Source: Hirundichthys speculiger (lineage: Eukaryota > Chordata > Actinopteri > Beloniformes > Exocoetidae). From it: DNA of 64,000 nucleotides. The notes beneath the pieces were generated by a model. It was not told where the DNA came from. It searched no databases and saw only the letters and a program-made list of their open reading frames with translations. Below, piece after piece: positions 12,741 to 26,066 of the stretch. The DNA lies in the NCBI GenBank assembly GCA_018398805.1, contig JAGFBZ010002379.1, positions 1,798,001 to 1,862,000 of the forward strand, given 5' to 3'. Position numbers and translations under genes: made by a program. The stretch's first letter is position 1. Each line of letters opens with the position of its first letter.

Positions 12741-13835
12741 ACTGAAAAGTAATGAAGAAATAGAAGAATTGTGCCTGAGGAAACTAGGATGTGCATTCTT
12801 AGCTCACCAACTTTCTTAAATCAGTGTCAGGGAACAAAAACACTGTATCTCAATAAGAAGCACAATAATGGGTTATTATGCATGCATTAAAAAGATCTGG
12901 AGACAGCAGTGTTTTTCTTCATCTGTAGATAAGTGTATATCAGATAAATACTTTATAAGATGAAATGATAACACAGCTGTACTCCTTGATGTCTGGGAGC
13001 CAAATCCCTCCAACAGAAAGAGTCACTGATGATATATTGGATTTATGAATAGATTTGTATCTTTGGCAAGGAGTGCCAGTGTCCATGAAGCATCACAACC
13101 CTCCTCCTCAAAACAAGCAGTATTTTATTCTCTTCTGAAATTACAAAGATTATCTACAATGATATCTTGTCATGCATCAACAGCTGTGGAGTAATCCTCT
13201 ACTGAGACAGTATGAGGGAGATGGAGATTCAAAGGGATTTGATTTTCCTTTAAATATTTGTCCTTCTTCCTTTTCACCTGAAATGAGAAATCTCACCCTG
13301 CACAGCATGCTTTCCAACAAATGCGGTGGTATTTGTTAGTTTTTCTGCGTGATGCTTTCTTTTATTGTAGCTCACTAAATCAGCCAGAAGTTCCCTTTAC
13401 AAAATGTCAACTCTATTGATAACTCAGCATTGATTTCTACCAAAAAAAACAAATAAAAGAATGAAAGAAAATGTCCAACTACCCCAGAGGGCTTATAGTG
13501 AAAATGATCAAGGAACTATTCAACTGTGAAGTAAATGGCAGAGTTAAAAGCTACGACATCACAGTAAAAATGGTTATTTGGAGCATGTATTCTGGCAGCC
13601 AATCTTTTCTCTCCAGGTAAAGTACCTGGGAATCAACCGCATATGTTAAATCACTCAGCTGAACTGGGTCACCCACATACATTAGATTTAAGCAGAACTG
13701 TTCATCAATTTGTTACTGCTTATTTCACCCTCTGGCACCTTTCTCGCTGACCATTCATTTTTCCAACATGTCAGGAGTCAGATTATATTTTCCTAAAGAT
13801 GCAGTGAAGTTCTGCTTCATCTTTGAGGACAGTTG
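12741..13835. other. 3' flank of EPM2A
   Basis: Downstream of the EPM2A stop on the minus strand. An AATAAA on that strand near 13367 is a possible polyadenylation signal, which would give a 3'UTR of about 470 bases. No other gene is seen. Confidence 0.4.
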
Positions 13836-16800
13836 TCATGTCTCTGGGTGAGCGATGGGTGATGGCAGCCGGCCAAACTTCTGAAAGAAGTCTGGCTGAG
13901 CTTGGACCAGAGCTTCTTCATCTATGTAGACCGCTGGCCTCTTCGTTGCAACAAAGTACTGCACCTTCCTCAAGGACCAGCCGAAGACAAACATCAGAAA
14001 CCCGCACACAGCTGCTGTGGACCTGCCTACCCCAGCGTTACAGTGAACATAGACGGTGTGACCATTGGCCAGGAGGCCATGAAGCAAGTGTACAGCCTGA
14101 GGAAGCATCCTGACCCGACCTGCAGAGGAAGACACACACCATGAGTTAGTTAATCTGTTAATAATGCATGTCTTACCCATCTACGGGGTTAAACCTATTT
14201 GTTCTTTCTTTTAAAATATCAGTACTGCTCCACTGGAGTCAGAGTGAAAAATGAGTCACATAAAGGGGATGTATTCTGAAAACAGTACCTTTTTCTCTGC
14301 AGGAGGGCATGTATTTGGATGTCTGAAATGACCAAAGTGACTTCTTTTGGCTTTTTCTTTTAGGGGTCACCAGAGTGGATCCACATATTTATTTGGCATA
14401 GATTTTACGTCAGGTGCCCTTTCTGACACAACCCTCCCATTTATCTGGGCTTGGTAGCAGCACTGTGAGAACACTGGCTCCTGACCCCTTAGAAGTACCC
14501 ATCAACTTATAAAACTCCAACATAGCTCAACTCTGGCCCTTTGTTGGGGGCTGCATAGGTCTGGAAATATGTAATCCAGTGAGCCCCTCACTGTTTCCAC
14601 CCAACTTTGCATCATGCTGAATTTGTTGTATCTCCCAAGTGGGTTTGCAGTTCTGGAAAGAGCCAGAGCTGAATGTCTGACTCCATCCCCTTCATCCACC
14701 GTCGGTCCATCACAGAGAAACTGTATGTGTGGTTGTATAACTCATATAGACAATTTAGAGTCTTTTTTTCTCAGTTTTTCGGGACAGTGGGAGGAAACCA
14801 GAGTGCCAGGTGAAAACCAACACAAGCACAGGGAGAGAGCGTTAACTCCACACAGAAAGGCCCTGGCTGGGATATGAACCTGAAATCTTTTAGCTTTGAG
14901 GCAACAGTGCCACCAAGCCAAATATTTCAGAAAGTCTATTTCCTTCAATGAAGTGCTCCAACATACTCATTTTCTTAACAGTTCAAAAACGAGCTATATT
15001 ACATTTTTGATACATAAATAACACTTATTTCGAAGATTGTTTCATTACTAGGTCCTATGAAACATATAAGATCTCACCGGTATTCACATTCTGGGAAGAA
15101 ATGGTGTTAACAACAGTAAATATAAATTTGTATGTCTCAAGACGTACTCACAATTATGATGAATGTACACACATTCATCATAATAAGTGCCTGTGTAGTG
15201 CTGTCACTATGTAAAGACCTCAGGGCTCAAAATATGATCACATAAGACTTTTATGAGTTATTTGCATTTTTCTCCTTGACTTTACATTCCTTGTGGAAAG
15301 CCTAAGTAGCCCTCATGCCCATGAGATACTGCACTGTATGAATAATTCTTAATAAAATAGGTAAGGGAAAAACTTTGAAAGTGATTGGTGGCCATTGTTA
15401 GCTATTCTTCTGAGACTTATTCTCTGCATTCAGTTAGTTCAACAAATTGTTATTGGTAGCATTAATCCTTGTTGATTTTTCTGATTTATAAAATATTTGA
15501 ACAGAACCCCTATTTCTCTTTGGAAAATACAGAAAAGCACAGAAAAGGCTTATAGGATTCAAAGAGGTCCACCCAGATGACTTCCACTTTTAACAGCAGT
15601 ACATGTGGAAATGATATTGAGGTATATACTGACTGGGATTAAATGTATGTTTAAACAAAAGGACAAAATATTTCAAAATATATTTCCAAGTTTGCTATGT
15701 TACCGTATTATTAACAATAGATGTGCATCAGTAGTTATGTAGTACACTGAACACAAGAAAGAAACTTGCTAAAATGCCTTAACATGTCTTCATAATTTAT
15801 CAGATCAATTTTTCTTTTTTAAGGAAATGTTTTATATGAAGGCTTACGTTCCTTAATGTGTGAAAAATCCTACTGCTGCTACTAACTCAAAATTCTGGTA
15901 AGTAGCTGCTTTGTCCACAGTTAAAATAACCACAACTCTCATAATTTTAAGCATGTTTTTTTTTTTTTAAGTTGGTTTTCTTACCCTCCGTGCTCATATC
16001 AGGTGTGGGTATCCAAACATACACAAGGCCGTAATCTTTGTACAGGTGCATCATGGTTTCGGGGGTCATGGCCTCCTCAGGGTTGCGCCTGCAGCCATGG
16101 GAGTTGTTCACCACGTCCCACTCAGTCTGGAAGTTCATCACTGCCGTGATGCCTAGTTCATACTTCATCTTTATCGTCACGTGCTCCACCTGTCGAGGGC
16201 AGCTGCCCAGCCAGATACGTGGCAGCACCCTAGAGTCAGGAAAGTATTTTTTATTATCCATGCATTTCTATCAGCCACGTGATCCAGGCAGTTATTATTC
16301 AATTATACATCATCATACATAATCCTTTTTTCCCCCCAAACTACTTAAAAAAAGGAAAGCTGGCTTTACAAAGTTGTCACTTCACTGATTTCTCTCCTCC
16401 TCCCTCCTCCCTCCCTCACTGCACTGATGTTTTATTGACCTTTTGGTCTTCTTATTTTCCTCCAGACTGCTGTGGTTTGAGACAGGCTCCATTTAGTATT
16501 CATCAGTATGCATAAAGTCAACAACCACAGGCGGTGACACGTAAAAGACGGGACGGATGCTGTTAATCAGCGGTGACCCAGAGGATCATTGTGGTGGAAG
16601 TCTGTGGTCTCATCTAACATATTTTATTGGGACCTGAGACTGATTCTGTCAGAGAGGACTAAAATCACCAACAGCGAAACACAAAAAGAGCAACAAGGAC
16701 AGAAGAGGGTGATGGATGCGGTATGTGTTGTTTGATGATGTATTTGGTGTTTGTTTTTGGTGTAGTATGATATGGCGTATGTAAATGAGCGTATGGTGCT

Positions 16801-19800
16801 TGTGTGGTTATATTGTGATGTTGGTGAAGGACATGTTCACCCTCACGTATTCACGAGAAAACTTACATCTGCTGCAAGCTCAAAACTACATAAAAGAAAG
16901 TTTTTTTTTTGTTTTTTTTTTTGCCAGTCTTGGCACTAACCCACCATATATATATAATGCAGAACCTTTTGAAAAAAGGAAGTCAGTGGTTTCAACATGC
17001 TGTTATCACATAACCTGTTTTGAGTTTTTTAACACATAAAAAAAGAAAGGCATTATCATAAGCCAATCAAATTATTATTATTTTATTTCATTTTTTTTAA
17101 CCATAAAGATATTAAGATTTTTCTAAAATATATTATTGGCCCTTAATACATTGGCTGTATTCTTTCTTTTCACATTGCTTTCATTTTTTCCATTATGTAT
17201 CGCTTGTTCAACTAAACCACCTAACATTGTAGAAATATACGCCATGTTTGACAAGAACAGCTGTTCTGTATTTTGTTTCGTTGTTTTAATTTAATATTAA
17301 ATGTTGACTCAAATTGAGAAACGAATAACATTTCAATGCATTGCTGTCCAAAAGATGCAAAGTCACTGACTCCTGTCCTCTGAATATGAGCAGGACAGAT
17401 GAATTACCTGTAGGGAAGGAGGTAAAAGTCTCTTTGAATCCTATTATGACTCACTGCAGAGTGTGTGTATCATACTTGGGGCTACATGGATGAAAAATCT
17501 GACAAACTAATTTAAAGCTATAAATAGCCAAGTTATCAAGGCACAAAGCTTCCTACCAAACACGGGTCCTTGGCGCGAGCCTTCTAAGGTCTTTTGGACA
17601 TAAATTAAAAACCAATGTTACCAGCCAAGTGCGCTCATTCTTATGCAAGTTATCTGCTCAGTGCCTCAGGGATCAGGGGCTTATTTGTGCAGTGCCTGAT
17701 ATGCCATGGCACCGAGTCTGTACCCTGCAAAAATAGGGCACGGATGGTGCTCACTGTACCAACATTTATTTGTTTAATTCAAAAACAAACATGGATACTA
17801 CATGTGATATCTTAAAATTGTCTTCCTCAAAGCTTTCTTTAGCTGTTAAAGGACATGACATCTACTATAGTCCTCCTTAATTCCTATCACTCCTGATGCT
17901 TTAGTATTGGACTTGCTCAAGGTTAGATGAGGGAAACATGATGGTCGATACTTTTATTTAACCCAGTATAGATAAACTGATGACTGACAGTCGTTGTCTG
18001 GGGCCCAACAAGTATAGATACATTTAATTGGATATAACAAATGTCATTCTCATAGTTGCTCCAGAGAAAAAGATCTTCAAATTGAAATCACTTCATCAAA
18101 TCTGTATCTACCATGAAATCCACTTATGATTATCTGAATTCTTTTAAAAGCACTGTTTCTTCACTGACACAAAAAACTGTTGTGGTCAGACTGCAGTCAA
18201 ACTAAGGATTTCAGCTGACACGTGAAGACAGGTCGACTAACTGCTCAGATATTGCCACCCCAGATAACAGATAAAACAGTTCCTCATGACAATCATTTAA
18301 CAACACAGAGCCATAATCCAGAAATTAATGTGAGATGACTGTCTGAGTGGAAAAAGAATCAGATAAACCATAAAGTCAGTGGAGCTGCCATAGTTTCTGT
18401 GCTGCTTCAAGTACACAAATGGGTCAATCATGTCTGGGACCAACTCAGTGCAAAATGGCTAGTGTGAGTGAATCCTGAAAGACAGTTAGGATATGTTGCT
18501 CAAAAGCCCATGAATATCTTTCAGCATTAAAGGTAGGGTAAGTGATTCTGTGTGATTTTTTTTTTTAACTTAAAATACTTTTTGTAACATTCAGTGAACA
18601 TCTCCTCACCATCCACTAGCTGCCCATCTTGTGAATACACTGTAAAAAAAAAAAAAAGGTCTATTAATTATTTATACTCGCTTATTTCTCTAGGGTCCCC
18701 GGGATCTGCTGGAACCTAATGAAACTTATCCCAGTTCTCATTGGGGAAAAGGCAAGGGTACACCCTGGGAAGGGTGTCAATCCATCACAGGGTTACATAT
18801 GGACAAAAAAAACTACACACACTCACACTTAGTCATTGCTCCATAAACTGGAAACATAGTGGGGGCATCCTGCCTGCCCAAACCATAACAAACATTGCTC
18901 CAGCCAATCACAGACAGGAAGAGTGTTTATGCTAATGTAATTGGTTTCTCTTTGGAAGTGCACATTTATGATGTGCTGTGTTTTTTCTACCTTAACAGTG
19001 CACCCACACATGTACGAGGGATTTCAGGTGCATTAATGTTTCTTTATACCGTCACAGATTATGGCTTTTATCCTGAGCATTAATAATAAGACAGATGGCT
19101 CTTACATTTTAAAATGTCAAACCATAGGACAGTTTTGCAATTCTCCTTGGCCATATGCAGTCATAAAAAGACAGAATCATGAGGTGTTCTTTTCAAGACA
19201 CATTAAGAAAACCTTGATAATGGAGCTAAAGGTCAAAGCCATTAACTGACAAAAAATACAAAAGCTTCAGCTCTCAGGTGGCTCTTAATTGACAAGTCTT
19301 GTTTCCTCTGGGAAATAAAAGTTTCAGTTGGGGGTGGGCGACTTCAAATACTGTAATACCACAGTCACCCAGTTCTCCTTTGAATACAAAGGTTGTTCTG
19401 CATTCTCTTAATCTTTTAATGATATTATGTACCATAGATGATGAAATCCCCAAATTCTTTGCAGTATTGACTTTTCTTATTCCCACAGTCCCTCCTGATC
19501 AATTTACATAAATAATCCAAATTAATCTTGTGTCCCCTCCCCCCCTTTTAAACATGTTCCTCGTATCATAATAGAAAAATTTAAAAAAAATGTCTGTTTT
19601 GTAGTATTTTTAATTCAGTATTTTTGAGGAATATTTTTAAAAAATTGCAATTAGTTTTGCTTGCAACACTTCCATACAAACTGAGGGAAAGAGTTGGCTT
19701 TCTCATGTGCAGTTGACATGGGTCAACAGCAACATTCACACACCGTGATCTGTGTTTGGTGCTTCAAAAGCTGATGTAATAGTGCTGGTTTCACAAAACT

Positions 19801-22800
19801 TACACAAACATGCAGAATCACTTCCATGGGGAGCGGCAAATAATGAAAAGCAATCGCTTAAACCTGTTAGTGCATGAGCTGCCTTGAAAACAAAAGTGAA
19901 TTCTCCAACCTTGAGGAAGTGATAATAAAACGGCGAGTCAGTCACTTTTTGTAAGTTGGCAGTAACTGTAACTAAATAAGGAGCAGAAAGGTTAGAAAAC
20001 AAATGACCGAACAGGCATGAGAGTTGACTGAAGCTTAATTTTCCTGTTTTCTAAGAAAGGGATGTCCAGAACTGTAAATTGAATCGTTTTCATCAAGAAA
20101 GGGCACTTGGTGTGTCACGGTGTACTGAAGGAGAAAGCTCCCTGACAGATTTAGTATCAGAACAAAGCAGAAACTCAACTTGCAGGGAGGACATACAGTA
20201 GATTTATACATAAGCCTTTTTAAAGAAGACTGCTCATGTTTAGAGAAACTGGAGTTGCGTGGGAAGAATGCTATGATGCAATCCTTAAGGCTTTTCAAGA
20301 AACAACTACTCTTGGGTATCCAGCAACCCTAACATGTGTTGCACATACCACCACAATAACCACAAGAACTGTTTTAATCTGTTTTAATCCTCAGGTCAAC
20401 CTCTTTGCTGGTGTTTCCTGCTTTCCCTCGTACTGCAAACAATAAAATAAAAGCAACTTTACCAGGAGGAAAATGCTGAGTCACTAAATGATGACATTTA
20501 GGCACGGGAATTAATTAGGCCAAGAGCTCCTCGTTAATCTTTTGTATTATTAGGCAGTCAACAGCGTGAAGACTCTGGCAATCTGGAAACTGTATAGAGA
20601 ATATATGACTATGCCCAGAAGTATCTGGACAAAGTTTTTTTTTTTTCATTATAACTGGGTGTAGCCACACAATGGATATTAAATAAAGTAGCTCTATATA
20701 TTTAGGGTTCAAAAGTGTTTGGACAAAGTGATTTAATTGAAATCTGTAGCCCATGGACATCACCAAAGATGGAGATATATGTTGTTAGCTCTTTAATGCA
20801 GCTAATTTCACACACTGATGCTCCAGTGGGCTGAGATCAGGCAACTGATCTGGCCATTGAAGAATATTATATTTCTATGCCTTCAGGAAGTGTTTTATTT
20901 CTTTCACAGCTTGTTTAGGGTCATTATCCATCTGTACTGTGCAGTGCTATGCTGTTTTCAGTTTTGTAACGACAGTGGAGTTTGTATTGGTTGCGTGTGA
21001 GCAGATGCTACAGCTCTCCACACCTCAATCATCTGGCTACTTCTGTTAGCGGTCACACCATCAGTCACCAGCCAGACATGCCCATGCCATAATGCTGCCT
21101 CCACCATGTTTGACACATGATGTGGTGTTCTTTGCATCATGAACTGTTCTTTCCTTTTCTAATCATCATACCCATCATACTTATACAAGTTTATCTTGGT
21201 TTTATCTGCCCAAAACGGAGGCTTTCTTAGGATGGGTTTTCTAGGAAAGTCTAAACTGTCTTCCTGTTCTTGAGTGTTACCACTGGGTTTACATCTTCTT
21301 GTAAGCCCTCTGTATTTCCATTCATGACGGTGTGTCTTGATTGTAGATTTTGACAATGATACCTTCTCAAGAGTATTCTTGACTTTTGTGAAGTGGTTTT
21401 TCTTCACAGAGGAAGGTATTCTTCCATCATCCACTTTGTCTTTGATGTTGCCGAGCTCACCAGTGCCTTCATTGTATTTTGCCCACACCTATGTTTTCAC
21501 TATCTCTCTTATAGATTTGTGTTTTCAGCCTTCTTCGTTTGCAATGACATCTCCGTAAACTTCATATTGGTAGCTCCAGCCAAACCGCAGTGATGAGGTA
21601 ATGGACCATGCCTGACCAATGAACTTCTTTTCTGTCCAAATACCTTTCTTTTTTTGTCCCTTTCAGCTTTTCAGGGATCACCACAGTGAATCATCCACCT
21701 CCATCTAACTATCACCTGCATCATCTTCTTTCACATCAACTTACTTCATGTCCTCTTTCACTATATCCATAAATCTCCTCTTAGGTCTTCCTTCTAGGAC
21801 TCCTGCCTGGTAGTTCCAGCTTTTTTGAGCTCTTGAAAATTTAGGTACTTTTCTTCAAGTGGCTTTATTTCCTAAATGGTAAATGTCATGTTCTTGTGAA
21901 ATTACTGAAACTAAGGTTAAAAGTCTACACTTTATTATTCTATTGTGGGGGACAATTTCTGCTGAGACTTGCCTTAAATATTGCATCTATACTCCTCTAT
22001 ACTGCATCTATACTGTAGATAACGTCAAGCTACTTTTCCTGAAACTCACAAATGTTTATGTGATGACGCTGCTAATCACACCTCAGTTGATGAATTTAAG
22101 GCTGGCCAACTTACTGTTGTCCATCCATCTATCATCCACCTATCCATCCATTATCTATGTCCGCTTAATTCTATGCAGGGTCACGGGGATCTGCTGGAGA
22201 CTTACTGTTGTGCAAATTCTAAAATACTTTATCCGACGTCATTTTACTTGATGGACATTCGTGGTAGACAATACACCATCATGCAGGGATGACTTCTATC
22301 ACATGGTGTTACCTGGAGAAATGCATGGCCCTCTGACCCGCCACCCTGAAGTAAAAATTGGTGGTGTGTCTCATCTCATCTGTGTGTCCTGTCTCTTCTA
22401 TCCAGTGACCAATATGGTGGCAGTACACTCCATCCACCACGTTCCTCTCATCGTATGAACAGCTTCTATCATGGCTCGGACCGGCACCTGGTGACACAGA
22501 AGCTGAGCCTTAATCCTGGTTAATGAGCATGTTACCATCAAAACAATGCTGTAGAATATTCATGTTAAGATCCCCCCACCCCCCTTAAGGGATACAGATA
22601 TCTTTTCTTTTTTTTCAATGATTGACACAATTTCCTGAGGTTTTAATGAAATGTTTGTGGCAGGTTATGGTCAAAATACTACAGAGATACTGTACAACAG
22701 TTCCCTTTTAGACAGGTATTTTATTGGTCCTACACGGGAAATTGACAGTGACAGAAACAGCAACCTCATCCAGTTATCACACACAAGGAACAGCATATGT

Positions 22801-25084
22801 CAGCAACAAAAAGTACTACATCATAGGGATACTGTACAGTAATTATTGCTCTGAGTCAGCTATACGCATATGAAAGCGCTTGAGAAGGTGTTAACTATGA
22901 AATATTAATGCAAAAGAATGAAAATGTAAGCAGTAATCAGTACCCAAAATCACAAACATGAGGACAAGAAATAACAGTTATTGCACGTTAAAGAGCCTTA
23001 TGGCAGCTTGCGATGCCACTCAGTCTTACAGTCTGGTGGGATCAGCCTCCCGCTGAAGGTACTCCATCAAAACACCTCCAGGGCATCAAGTGGTTGCTTG
23101 TCATTGTTCATGATGGCATTCATTTTACCCAGCATCCTCACCTCAGCCACCTGCTCTACACATTCCTGAGTGATGCCCTTGATGGAGCTCACTTTCTTTG
23201 TTCCCATTAGATGTGCAGAGGACCTGGCCCCCACTCGGCCAGTGTTTGTGAGTCTAGTGGACGCGATGCATTTTTGGGTCTTAAATTCAACACGGTCCTA
23301 CAATCTTATATTAAAATACTCGACAGATGTTTGCTTCATCTCAGTTACAAGCAATATATACAGCATATAGTTAATATTTGCTCTTTACCTTTGTTAGATC
23401 ACAATTATGAATGAAAGTGATATTCAGTTTTTGTTTGTTTTTACATAAAATGCAATTGAAAAAAAAAGAATATCAATTATAATCAAGATGTGGGGGGAAA
23501 AAAGTCAACAAGTGAAGCAAGGTTTTTGCAAAAACCATAGATTTTTATTTATTTGGGTTCACAGACTTTTGCGGCGCTGCTTTTAGTTGCTGCTGGCTGC
23601 AGCCTAGAATAATGAACCGAAATGTTCTCTGCCAGTTTCTGCGTCCACGAAAGGTTTCTGGGGACTCCCCTTTGGTTAAAAAAACTCAAGCAAATATAAG
23701 AACCCCAAAGAAGGAATGAAAATGGGTTTGGTCCATCTCTGTCGAAAAAAACAGGCCTTCCTTCTAAATTAGTGCAATCTAGGATCATTTTCTGGATGGA
23801 AATTGTGATGAAAAACCCAAAAGCAGACCAGACGTCCTGCATGTGAGTAACTGCCATCCGTGTTGGCCGCGGTTGCATCTTTATCTCATTTCTTGCTATT
23901 TCTTGGGCAAGAAGACGTCCATATTTCTTTACTTGCCAGCTGGGCTTGTTCTGGTCTGGCTGCTGACAGGCCGGTCCTGTGGCTCGTCTTCATTTTGGAA
24001 GTGGCTAACTCAATCCTCATCTTCTTCAAAAGTCACTGTCATTTTCAGAAATGTGATCCACACATTCTGAAACTCCTTCCTTTCCATCGAACGCATTTCT
24101 CTCTAAATCAGCTACAAGGCCCTTTGAGCAGGGAATCTTTTGACCATCTCGATCAGTTGTGATAAGGAACCACACTGGTGAGTTATATTTATTTGGGTCC
24201 TGACCCCAATTTGTAGCTGAGGCAGAGCAGGAGCAAGTCAAGATTGGTTCCCGCGGGACTGAGGGTGAAATGTGCGGGAATGAGAGAGCAGACAAGTGTA
24301 GGTGCTTGAATTCTGTAACTCAATGTCCGGTAACAGAAGGGGCAGAAACACAAAACTCACAGTCTCTCAGACACACAGCAGACCCAGATGGGAGGGGGAT
24401 AGAGTGAAGGTACACCAGGCCTACAATTTCCACAATTTATGAGGCCTGGGTATCGTGGACCCGAACATCCTGTAATATAAATGTGCAGGAGACGTGTACA
24501 GTGTGTGGTCACTGAAAATGTATTGTGACGTATGCTTTTCACAGAAAATGAGCCAATGCCAGTGAGTCTGAGATTGAAAAAATAATTACTGGTATTATTT
24601 TTTGTAATTCAAGCATGAAAGCGGGTCTCCATACAAGGATTACACATGTACTGTTCAGTCAAACCGGGAATTTGGTGAAATGACAGACGTTATTTTACCG
24701 CCACCACGTGGCAGTAAAACGGTACTACAGTTTGAATCAAACATGGCGGATTTATTTCTGTCCTTCCAAGGGAATGTTATTTAGATTTTGTAAACAAGTG
24801 CACGACTGACTCTGGTGTATTCGCTCAAACGTTATACCTTCCCAGATAAAGGTGCCTCTGACCCTCTTGATGAACTTGAACCACAGCGTGTCTCTGAACG
24901 GCTCCGCCAGCTGCACGTCCGCGGTCCACAGACACGGTTCATCCGGGGACGGGAGCGAGCGCGACGCCGCCATCCGCACCGCTCGGTTCAGGTCCCAGTG
25001 GCCCATCTCCTCCCGGGAGCCCAACACGAACACCTCTACGTCCGAGGCCTCCGGCGTGAGAATGACGCCGAATCTGAATAACAT
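13836..25084 (-). CDS. EPM2A: Laforin (glycogen phosphatase), four coding exons
   Basis: Laforin binds glycogen and removes phosphate from it; loss in humans causes Lafora disease. Coding exons on the minus strand are 25084-24838, 22487-22313, 16229-15985 and 14119-13836. They total 951 bases and join in phase (1, 2, 1) to 316 residues plus stop; human laforin has 331. Exon 1 gives the start of the CBM20 starch-binding domain (MLFRFGV, then GHWDLNRAV and FKFIKR). Exon 2 completes it ([15 protein letters not shown]). Exons 3-4 give the dual-specificity phosphatase domain, with general acid Asp218 in TPDMSTEG and catalytic Cys249 and Arg255 in HCNAGVGRS, each 17 residues lower than in human because the N-terminal domain is shorter. 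All introns are GT-AG. The start ATG has A at -3. No disabling change is visible. The introns (2.4, 6.1 and 1.9 kb) carry several transposon remnants. Exon structure was read by eye, without a transcript. Confidence 0.95.
14330..14500. mobile_element. RTE-type LINE 3' tail fragment
   Basis: Contains ttaggggtcaccagagtggat, ttatttggcatagattttacg, ccctttctgacacaaccctcc and atttatctgggcttgg, the recognisable tail of a common fish RTE (BovB/Rex3-like) family. The family name is from memory. It lies in EPM2A intron 3. Confidence 0.55.
14735..14930 (-). mobile_element. Partial SINE, same family as 4231-4603
   Basis: Shares gggaggaaaccagagt, taactccacacagaaaggcc and gaggcaacagtg with the complete SINE, in the same orientation. 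The tail is missing and it sits in EPM2A intron 3. Confidence 0.65.
18675..18870 (-). mobile_element. Partial SINE tail, same family as 4231-4603
   Basis: Contains tagggtccccgggatctgctgg, the aatccatcacagggttacatatgg phrase and acacactcacacttagtca, matching the tail half of the SINE. It lacks the tRNA-like head. It lies in EPM2A intron 2. Confidence 0.6.
19274..19486 (-). pseudogene. Possible Tc1-like transposase N-terminal remnant
   Basis: The minus-strand frame reads like a helix-turn-helix stretch ([19 protein letters not shown]) of the type that starts Tc1 transposases. No other part of a transposase and no terminal repeats are visible nearby, so the call is weak. EPM2A intron 2. Confidence 0.3.
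20610..21648 (-). mobile_element. Degraded Tc1-like transposon
   Basis: The ends read agaagtatctggacaaag (left) and ctgtccaaatacctt (right), a typical fish Tc1 inverted terminus. Inside, minus-strand frames give transposase pieces in order: VSLSKSTIK and [12 protein letters not shown] at 21488-21159, a DDE-region piece with [10 protein letters not shown], then the shifted [15 protein letters not shown] at 21140-20958. Frame breaks show it is dead. It lies inside EPM2A intron 2 in the same orientation as the gene. Confidence 0.85.
21650..21832. mobile_element. RTE-type LINE 3' fragment
   Basis: Contains tcagggatcaccacagtgaat, then ttcatgtcctctttcactatatc and ctcctgcctggtagttcc, phrases typical of the 3' part of fish RTE (Rex3-like) elements. 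It directly abuts the right end of the Tc1 copy at 21648. The family name is from memory. Confidence 0.55.
22121..22199 (-). mobile_element. 5'-truncated SINE, perfect 12-bp target-site duplication
   Basis: Only the tail is present: TCCATCC repeats, then gcagggtcacggggatctgc. It is flanked by identical acttactgttgt at 22109-22120 and 22200-22211. Same family as 4231-4603. It sits about 100 bp past the end of EPM2A exon 2, inside intron 2. Confidence 0.85.
23550..24295 (-). pseudogene. piggyBac-type transposase remnant (N-terminal part)
   Basis: On the minus strand an acidic stretch (ENDSDF, then EEDED after a one-base shift) leads into KKYG-type sequence. It continues into [20 protein letters not shown] and, in another frame, [13 protein letters not shown]. 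These match the start of fish piggyBac (PGBD-like) transposases, where an acidic leader precedes a ...DCTNLEGR... segment and a DAE-GR motif. Frameshifts and stops are present and the catalytic part is missing, so it is inactive. No TTAA-flanked ends could be placed. It lies in EPM2A intron 1. Confidence 0.6.
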
Positions 25085-25360
25085 TGTCGCAGCTTTTACT
25101 ACACGACACGACTTCTATAGATATATTTTATCACAGTGAGCTCGTGCCAGTCTGGCCCCGTGTATTACATCCTAAAAAAAAAAAACATCTCGTGTTAAAT
25201 TCGCGTGGCATCTATGCTGTAGTCTAAAAATATCTGCGGCTTGCTTTTTTGGAAGGTGCAGATGGAAACAAAGACGTGCTGGTTCTGAAAGGAGATCTCA
25301 CTCTGTCAGAATCCCCGGAACCAAACAGGAGACACGTCGTTGTGTTCTGTAAATAAAGCT

Positions 25361-25811
25361 CAGGGGCGATTCTAGGGTCAGCTTTAGGGGTGCTGAGCAC
25401 CCAATGAGCCCCACAACCCCACCTTTTTTCACACAAAACCAAAAAAACGTTTATTGAAAAATAATTTTGGATAATCATTATGACATTTATGAGAGAAGAG
25501 CATAATCTTTTGGGAAAAAAACTGACTGGAAAACATGCAAATCTTGTAATTTGAAATGCTAACTGAGCTAACGCGCTAACTGGTAAACGGTCAACAAAGA
25601 GGAGAGGACGATACCATTAGAGCGGGTCGTTTTCATTTTATTCTTAAAATATAAACTTAAACCACAAACTGTGGATTGAGTTTTGGACATTATCTAAGCC
25701 TGTCAAATGCGATTTTAGAATAACAATATTTCTTACTCCAGGTTTTTGGGGTGCTGAATTTCAATTTAGGGGTGCTGAAGCACCCCTAAAAAAGGGCTAG
25801 CCTCGCCCATG
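25361..25811. mobile_element. Non-autonomous hAT element, perfect 8-bp target-site duplication
   Basis: Terminal repeats CAGGGGCGATTCTAG and ctagcctcgcccatg are near-inverted, with subterminal aggggtgctga(g)cacccc repeats on both sides. Identical ataaagct flanks lie at 25353-25360 and 25812-25819. An 8-bp duplication and CAGGGGCG ends are hAT hallmarks. It is 451 bp with no transposase. It lies between the EPM2A start and the lipoxygenase 3' end. Confidence 0.9.
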
Positions 25812-26066
25812 ATAAAGCTTAAAATACTTTAAATGCTGAGGCGTTATTTTTAAGTAGATTTGGAGTTGTTCGTAGAGTTGGTTGCTGTCCAACTGGAAGA
25901 TTGATTGTGAAATCGATCCCCAGGCCCGTCACGTACCGAGGTGTCTGATCAAGACATTGAACCTCTCCATTGCTTCAGCTACTCCTCATGCCAGTCCCAG
26001 ACAGGATACATGGAGGTTGTGTCAGGAGGAGCATTTGATGTAAAACCAATGCCAAATCAATATGTA

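Noticed and set aside
12470..12745. Overlapping frames on both strands
   Set aside because: They fall within a SINE copy and are not genes.
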